Of a DNA stretch of 64,000 nt, positions 60,956 to 64,000 are shown piece after piece; positions within the stretch are counted from its first letter, which is position 1, and each line of letters opens with the position of its first letter. Below the pieces are notes generated by a model. The model had not been told where the DNA came from. It saw only the letters and a program-made list of their open reading frames with translations, and made no database searches. The stretch comes from CAZRQL01 sp964602415. GTDB lineage: Bacteria; Bacteroidota; Bacteroidia; Cytophagales; Flammeovirgaceae. The stretch lies in NCBI GenBank assembly GCA_964602415.1, contig CAZRQL010000012.1, positions 1 through 64,000 of the forward strand, given 5' to 3'. Both the position numbers and the translations under genes were made by a program.

Positions 60956-61906
60956 TTATTTGATGGAAAACTTGACCACAAAGGCATCTTTAAATCCTTT
61001 CTTTTTGACTTCTTCGCAAAGTTTGTCAATCAGTGACTTATCGTATTCACGGCCAACAGTATAGATGTATTTGTAAACCCTTTCTTCTACAATATGCTCA
61101 TCAATTCGCGCAGGAGAGATTTTTTTGAAGTCGGGGTGCGTCAAAGCGACTGGTTTGGGAGAGGCCAGCACTTGCACTTTGTAGTAAAATTCGCGTCCTT
61201 CGGGCGGTAAGGGCTTGGCTACAAAGCGTTTGACGGCTCGGTAAATGGCAGTGGCTATTTCTGACTGTCCTTTGGTGCTGTTGGCGTATTTTTCTTCTTC
61301 GGGATTGCTCAAAAACGCACATTCCACCAAAACCGACGGCATATCAGTGTATTGGACAACTTGAAGGTTGTATCCTCTTTGGGTGGCATCAAGTACCCCA
61401 TTGGAGACCCGCTTAATTCTGACAAACTCTTCCTGTATCATATTGGCAAGCAATACACTGGCCGGCTGCTTGTGGCTGTAAATATGACAATAAGAGCCTT
61501 TGATGGCCGAAGATAGGTTGGAGTTGAAATGAATGGATATAAAAAAATCGGCCAAACTATCATTGGCCATCCTAACGCGATCGTCCAACGTTACAAAGAC
61601 ATCCGTTTTTCTTGTGTACCTCACATCAACGGATTTGACTTTTTTTTCGATTAGTTCACCCAGTTTGAGCGAGACCGAAAGAGCCAAATCTTTTTCGTGA
61701 AGCAATTTGGGACTCCCTCGCGGTTTACCGGGGTCTTTGCCACCGTGTCCGGGGTCTATAAACAACAGGTACTTTGCTCCCGCGTGAGGGACAATATTTT
61801 GGGATGGCTCAGTGAGCAGGGTAGTGTCGGTTTGAGCGTAGTTCTCAAAACAGAAAAGCAGAACTAATACGAAATTAATTGTTGTCTTTAATCCTTTTAT
61901 CTTCAC
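60956..61906 (-). CDS. N-acetylmuramoyl-L-alanine amidase (Amidase_3)
   Basis: Secreted zinc amidase of about 316 residues cutting the MurNAc to L-Ala bond of peptidoglycan. Zinc ligands are the histidine in FIDPGHGGKDPG, the glutamate in LLHEKDLALS and the histidine in FISIHFNSN, with the catalytic glutamate in LVECAFLSNPEE. A signal-like N-terminus (FVLVLLFCFENYAQ) is present. No ATG is available; GTG at 61906 yields VKIKGLKTT..., while TTG at 61939 is longer. The C-terminal about 85 residues (YYKVQVLASPKPV) look like an SPOR-type domain, which would target septal glycan. Confidence 0.87.
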   Translation of the reverse strand: MKIKGLKTTINFVLVLLFCFENYAQTDTTLLTEPSQNIVPHAGAKYLLFIDPGHGGKDPGKPRGSPKLLHEKDLALSVSLKLGELIEKKVKSVDVRYTRKTDVFVTLDDRVRMANDSLADFFISIHFNSNLSSAIKGSYCHIYSHKQPASVLLANMIQEEFVRIKRVSNGVLDATQRGYNLQVVQYTDMPSVLVECAFLSNPEEEKYANSTKGQSEIATAIYRAVKRFVAKPLPPEGREFYYKVQVLASPKPVALTHPDFKKISPARIDEHIVEERVYKYIYTVGREYDKSLIDKLCEEVKKKGFKDAFVVKFSIK

Positions 61907-61982
61907 TGCTTTGAAGCCAAAACCCGACAGCACCAGCAACAGCCATAATTATTACATAGAAGACGATCAATTCCGTGCTCAT
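61875..61982 (-). CDS. 35-residue single-helix membrane peptide upstream of amidase
   Basis: An ATG frame of 35 codons encodes a peptide beginning MSTELIVFYVIIMAVAG, with one membrane helix and then a charged tail (SSEDKRIKDNN). It overlaps the start of the amidase by 32 bases in another frame. A TAnnTTTG element (62006-62013) places it in the 5' leader. It may be a real small protein or a leader peptide controlling amidase translation. Confidence 0.45.
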   Translation of the reverse strand: MSTELIVFYVIIMAVAGAVGFWLQSSEDKRIKDNN

Positions 61983-62005
61983 AGTTTGATGTTTTTGTTT
62001 TAATG

Positions 62006-62013
62006 CAAAAGTA
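62006..62013 (-). promoter_or_regulatory. -7 element for the small peptide and amidase
   Basis: TACTTTTG on the minus strand fits TAnnTTTG, 23 bases before the small-peptide ATG at 61982, and downstream of the nhaC stop. Confidence 0.45.
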
Positions 62014-62054
62014 ATAAAGAAATTGAATGGCTAAAAAAATTTAAGACTTCTTTC

Positions 62055-63509
62055 TTATATTTTCTTGATTTTCAAACCCAAATAAGCAACCAAAATGGTC
62101 ATCAGTGGACTTATCCAATTAAAAAAACAAAAGGGTGCGTAAGTTAAGGTTGCAATGTGCAAAACCCCTGCTTGGGTGGCCCCGCAAGTATTCCAAGGCA
62201 CCAACACAGAAGTAACCGTGCCCGCATCTTCGAGTGTGCGGCTTAGGTTTTCCGGTGCCAAGCCCCGGGACTGAAATCCCTGAGCAAACATACGCCCCGG
62301 TACCACAATAGAAAGGTATTGGTCTGATGCCGTGATGTTTAGAAAAATACTGGTGGCCGCCGTAGAAGAGACCAATTGCGTATTTGAATGCACGGATGCC
62401 AAAATGGTCTCTGTGATTTTAGAGAGAAGGCCACTTCGCTCCATAGTGCCACCAAAAGCCATAGCACAGATAATCAGCCAGATAGTATTCAGCATGCCGG
62501 CCATTCCACGGCTACTGAGCAAGCTGTCAACCGCCGGATTGCCCGTATGCAGCGAAACAGACCCCGAAATGGCCTTCATCAAGCCCACATAAGAAAAAGA
62601 AGCGTAGTGCTCTTGTAAGTGTCTGAAATCCAGTTTTAAGTTCGCGACTTCTCTCAGTATGTCTTGTTGAAAAAGCCCCGCAAACAAAGCCCCCAAAAGA
62701 GTGGCTGTCAGCAAGGCGGGAATCGGAGCAACCCCCCTCAAAATCATCACAAAAAGCAGCGCAGGCACTAAAAAAAGCTCGGGTGAAATATAAAACTTGC
62801 TGTCAATGGCCTTGGCTATCTCCTCTACGTTGATGGCGGCTGGCTGGTCAACAGCAAAAAAACCCATGAATAAAAAAATTATCAAAGTAATTGAAAATGA
62901 GGGTATGGTAGTGATAAGCATGTACTTGATATGAGTAAATAGGTCAGTACCCGAAACGGCAGGGGCTAAGTTGGTGGTGTCTGAAAGTGGGGATATTTTG
63001 TCGCCAAAATAGGCTCCCGAAATAATGGCTCCCGCCACCCATCCTTCGCTGATTCCCAAGGCTTTGCCAATCCCCACTAAGGCAATCCCTACTGTGGCCA
63101 CCGTTGTCCAAGAACTCCCCGAAGCAGTGGCTACGACTGCGCATATCAAACAGGCCGCCACCAAAAAGAAAGTCGGGTTCAGTATCTGCAAACCATAATA
63201 TATCATGGCAGGAACAATACCCGATACCAGCCAAGTACCTGATAATGACCCAATTAATAACAAAATCAAAATAGCCGGAACGGCAGAACTGATGCTGTTG
63301 ACCATGCCTTCGCGTAGGGCTTTCCATTTGACTCCCAACCGAATGGCTATCAAACAAGCCAATGCCGCCGCCAAAATCAATATCATCTGATTGGAGCCAT
63401 TAAGTCCTTGGTCTTGAAACACCAACACATTGAAAAAAAGGGCTACAATCAAAAATACAATGGGCACAAAGGCTTCCCAAAGTTTGGGCTTGCGAGCAAT
63501 TGGAGACAT
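62055..63509 (-). CDS. nhaC: Na+/H+ antiporter NhaC family protein
   Basis: Membrane protein of 484 residues with about twelve helices. NhaC-type features are LLLIGSLSGTWLVSGIVPAMIYYG, the SSWTTVATVGIALVG segment, GAIISGAYFGDKISPLSDTTNLAPA (polar membrane segment of the ion pathway) and LVPWNTCGATQAGVL. It exchanges sodium and protons. The gene follows sufE after 32 bases and may be co-transcribed with it. The window thus carries both NhaA and NhaC types. Confidence 0.9.
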   Translation of the reverse strand: MSPIARKPKLWEAFVPIVFLIVALFFNVLVFQDQGLNGSNQMILILAAALACLIAIRLGVKWKALREGMVNSISSAVPAILILLLIGSLSGTWLVSGIVPAMIYYGLQILNPTFFLVAACLICAVVATASGSSWTTVATVGIALVGIGKALGISEGWVAGAIISGAYFGDKISPLSDTTNLAPAVSGTDLFTHIKYMLITTIPSFSITLIIFLFMGFFAVDQPAAINVEEIAKAIDSKFYISPELFLVPALLFVMILRGVAPIPALLTATLLGALFAGLFQQDILREVANLKLDFRHLQEHYASFSYVGLMKAISGSVSLHTGNPAVDSLLSSRGMAGMLNTIWLIICAMAFGGTMERSGLLSKITETILASVHSNTQLVSSTAATSIFLNITASDQYLSIVVPGRMFAQGFQSRGLAPENLSRTLEDAGTVTSVLVPWNTCGATQAGVLHIATLTYAPFCFFNWISPLMTILVAYLGLKIKKI

Positions 63510-63541
63510 AATTTTGTAAGTTAAATTGTTGGAAAGCCAAA

Positions 63542-63958
63542 TTATTGGATGTGGTTTTTGGCGTAAATTTGAATGAGCTTCAGCACAGCCCCTATACCGT
63601 TGGAGCGTTGAGTCCCAATCAAAGAATTCAGACCTATTTTTTCGGGGAAATACACTTTTAGATTGAGAATCTCTTGAGGGGTCAGATGAGAATAAACCCC
63701 TGTAAACAAATACAATAAGCCCTTAACAATCGCTGTGTTGCTGTCTGCCAAAAAGACAAGCCTCTCTCCATCGTATTTGGGGACGAGCCATGCTTTCGAT
63801 TGACAGCCCTTTATGGCAAAATCATCTATTTTGAAAGATTCGTCAAGCGGATTGAGTTTTTCGGCCAAATCCATGATGTAAAATATGGCACTTTCGCGGT
63901 CATCTCCAAAAAGAGAAAACTCTTCAATAATCTGTTCTTGAGTAAGTTGAGTCGTCAT
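63542..63958 (-). CDS. sufE: SufE family sulfur-transfer protein
   Basis: Protein of 138 residues that accepts persulfide sulfur from SufS cysteine desulfurase for Fe-S cluster assembly. The active cysteine is in FAIKGCQSKAWL; the surrounding fold includes LIGTQRSNGIGAVLKLI at the C-terminus. No sufS, sufB or sufC is in the window. ATG at 63958 is clear. A TAnnTTTG element lies 19 bases upstream. Confidence 0.92.
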   Translation of the reverse strand: MTTQLTQEQIIEEFSLFGDDRESAIFYIMDLAEKLNPLDESFKIDDFAIKGCQSKAWLVPKYDGERLVFLADSNTAIVKGLLYLFTGVYSHLTPQEILNLKVYFPEKIGLNSLIGTQRSNGIGAVLKLIQIYAKNHIQ

Positions 63959-63977
63959 TTATTTTTAGCACTTGTGT

Positions 63978-63985
63978 CAAAATTA
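63978..63985 (-). promoter_or_regulatory. -7 element for sufE
   Basis: TAATTTTG on the minus strand fits TAnnTTTG, 19 bases before the sufE ATG. The -33 region would be close to the window edge. Confidence 0.42.
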
Positions 63986-64000
63986 GTTAAGTTCTATCAA

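Noticed and set aside
1..64000. tRNA, rRNA or CRISPR arrays
   Set aside because: No cloverleaf, rRNA stretch or regularly spaced direct repeat was seen in any intergenic gap; a tRNA scan could still find one I missed.

Overview
The window looks like chromosomal housekeeping DNA from a member of the Bacteroidota, most likely a Cytophagales-type gliding or carotenoid-making bacterium. Four kinds of evidence point this way. Two secreted proteins end in type IX secretion sorting domains. Families largely confined to this phylum are present (DUF4290, DUF4783, DUF3822, GWxTD, TIGR02757, DUF5916, DUF349). Many genes are preceded by the phylum-specific -7 element TAnnTTTG, and the str operon promoter also has TTG 19 bases upstream of it. 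Shine-Dalgarno sequences are mostly absent. No rRNA, tRNA, complete insertion sequence, prophage or CRISPR array was recognised.

Layout. 0.1-7.3 kb: a DUF5916 outer-membrane protein, an NhaA antiporter coupled to a UbiA-like membrane protein, a delta-9 type desaturase, threonylcarbamoyl-AMP synthase with an SRPBCC protein, and a lone nuoJ. 7.3-14 kb: a small membrane protein and a TerD protein from a divergent promoter, a sensor SpoIIE phosphatase, dcd, kynU, and a solitary protein with three TIR-like domains. 14-21 kb: a secreted M23 peptidase, ilvE, a glutamate-cysteine ligase-like/CBS fusion, and a DUF4290-MoxR-rpiB operon. 21-28 kb: DUF4783, a large uncharacterised exported protein, a methyltransferase, a GHL10 glycosidase-like protein, a receiver protein and a GT4 glycosyltransferase. 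28-38 kb: prfA, cruF, a second desaturase, a DUF349 protein, YqgE, purD, a UPF0104 membrane protein, a Ppx/GppA phosphatase and glutathione peroxidase. 38-51.7 kb: a lone nuoD, EamA and CaCA transporters, SUI1-pdxA, GWxTD, TIGR02757, rlmD, a second SpoIIE phosphatase, a small membrane protein, DUF3822, coaD and fabD. 51.9-56.5 kb: a giant T9SS beta-propeller protein built of three 1.39 kb tandem modules. 56.5-64 kb: a hairpin-rich intergenic repeat, rpsL-rpsG-fusA-rpsJ, a holin-X membrane protein, a cell-wall amidase, NhaC and SufE.

The genes mostly serve core physiology: translation (rpsL, rpsG, fusA, rpsJ, prfA, SUI1, tsaC-like, rlmD), cofactors and nucleotides (coaD, pdxA, purD, dcd, sufE), lipids and carotenoids (two desaturases, cruF, fabD), sodium and calcium transport (nhaA, nhaC, CaCA) and redox defence. 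Complex I genes occur singly, and the str operon stops after rpsJ instead of running into the S10 operon, so this genome appears to have broken several usually compact operons.

No new multi-gene system is obvious. The most interesting items are the lone three-domain TIR-like protein; the giant propeller gene with a T17 tract just before its start; the divergent gene pair sharing a CATG for both start codons; a run of three same-frame genes in which DUF3822 and coaD have to use TTG; and a 13 bp inverted repeat enclosing a stop codon.
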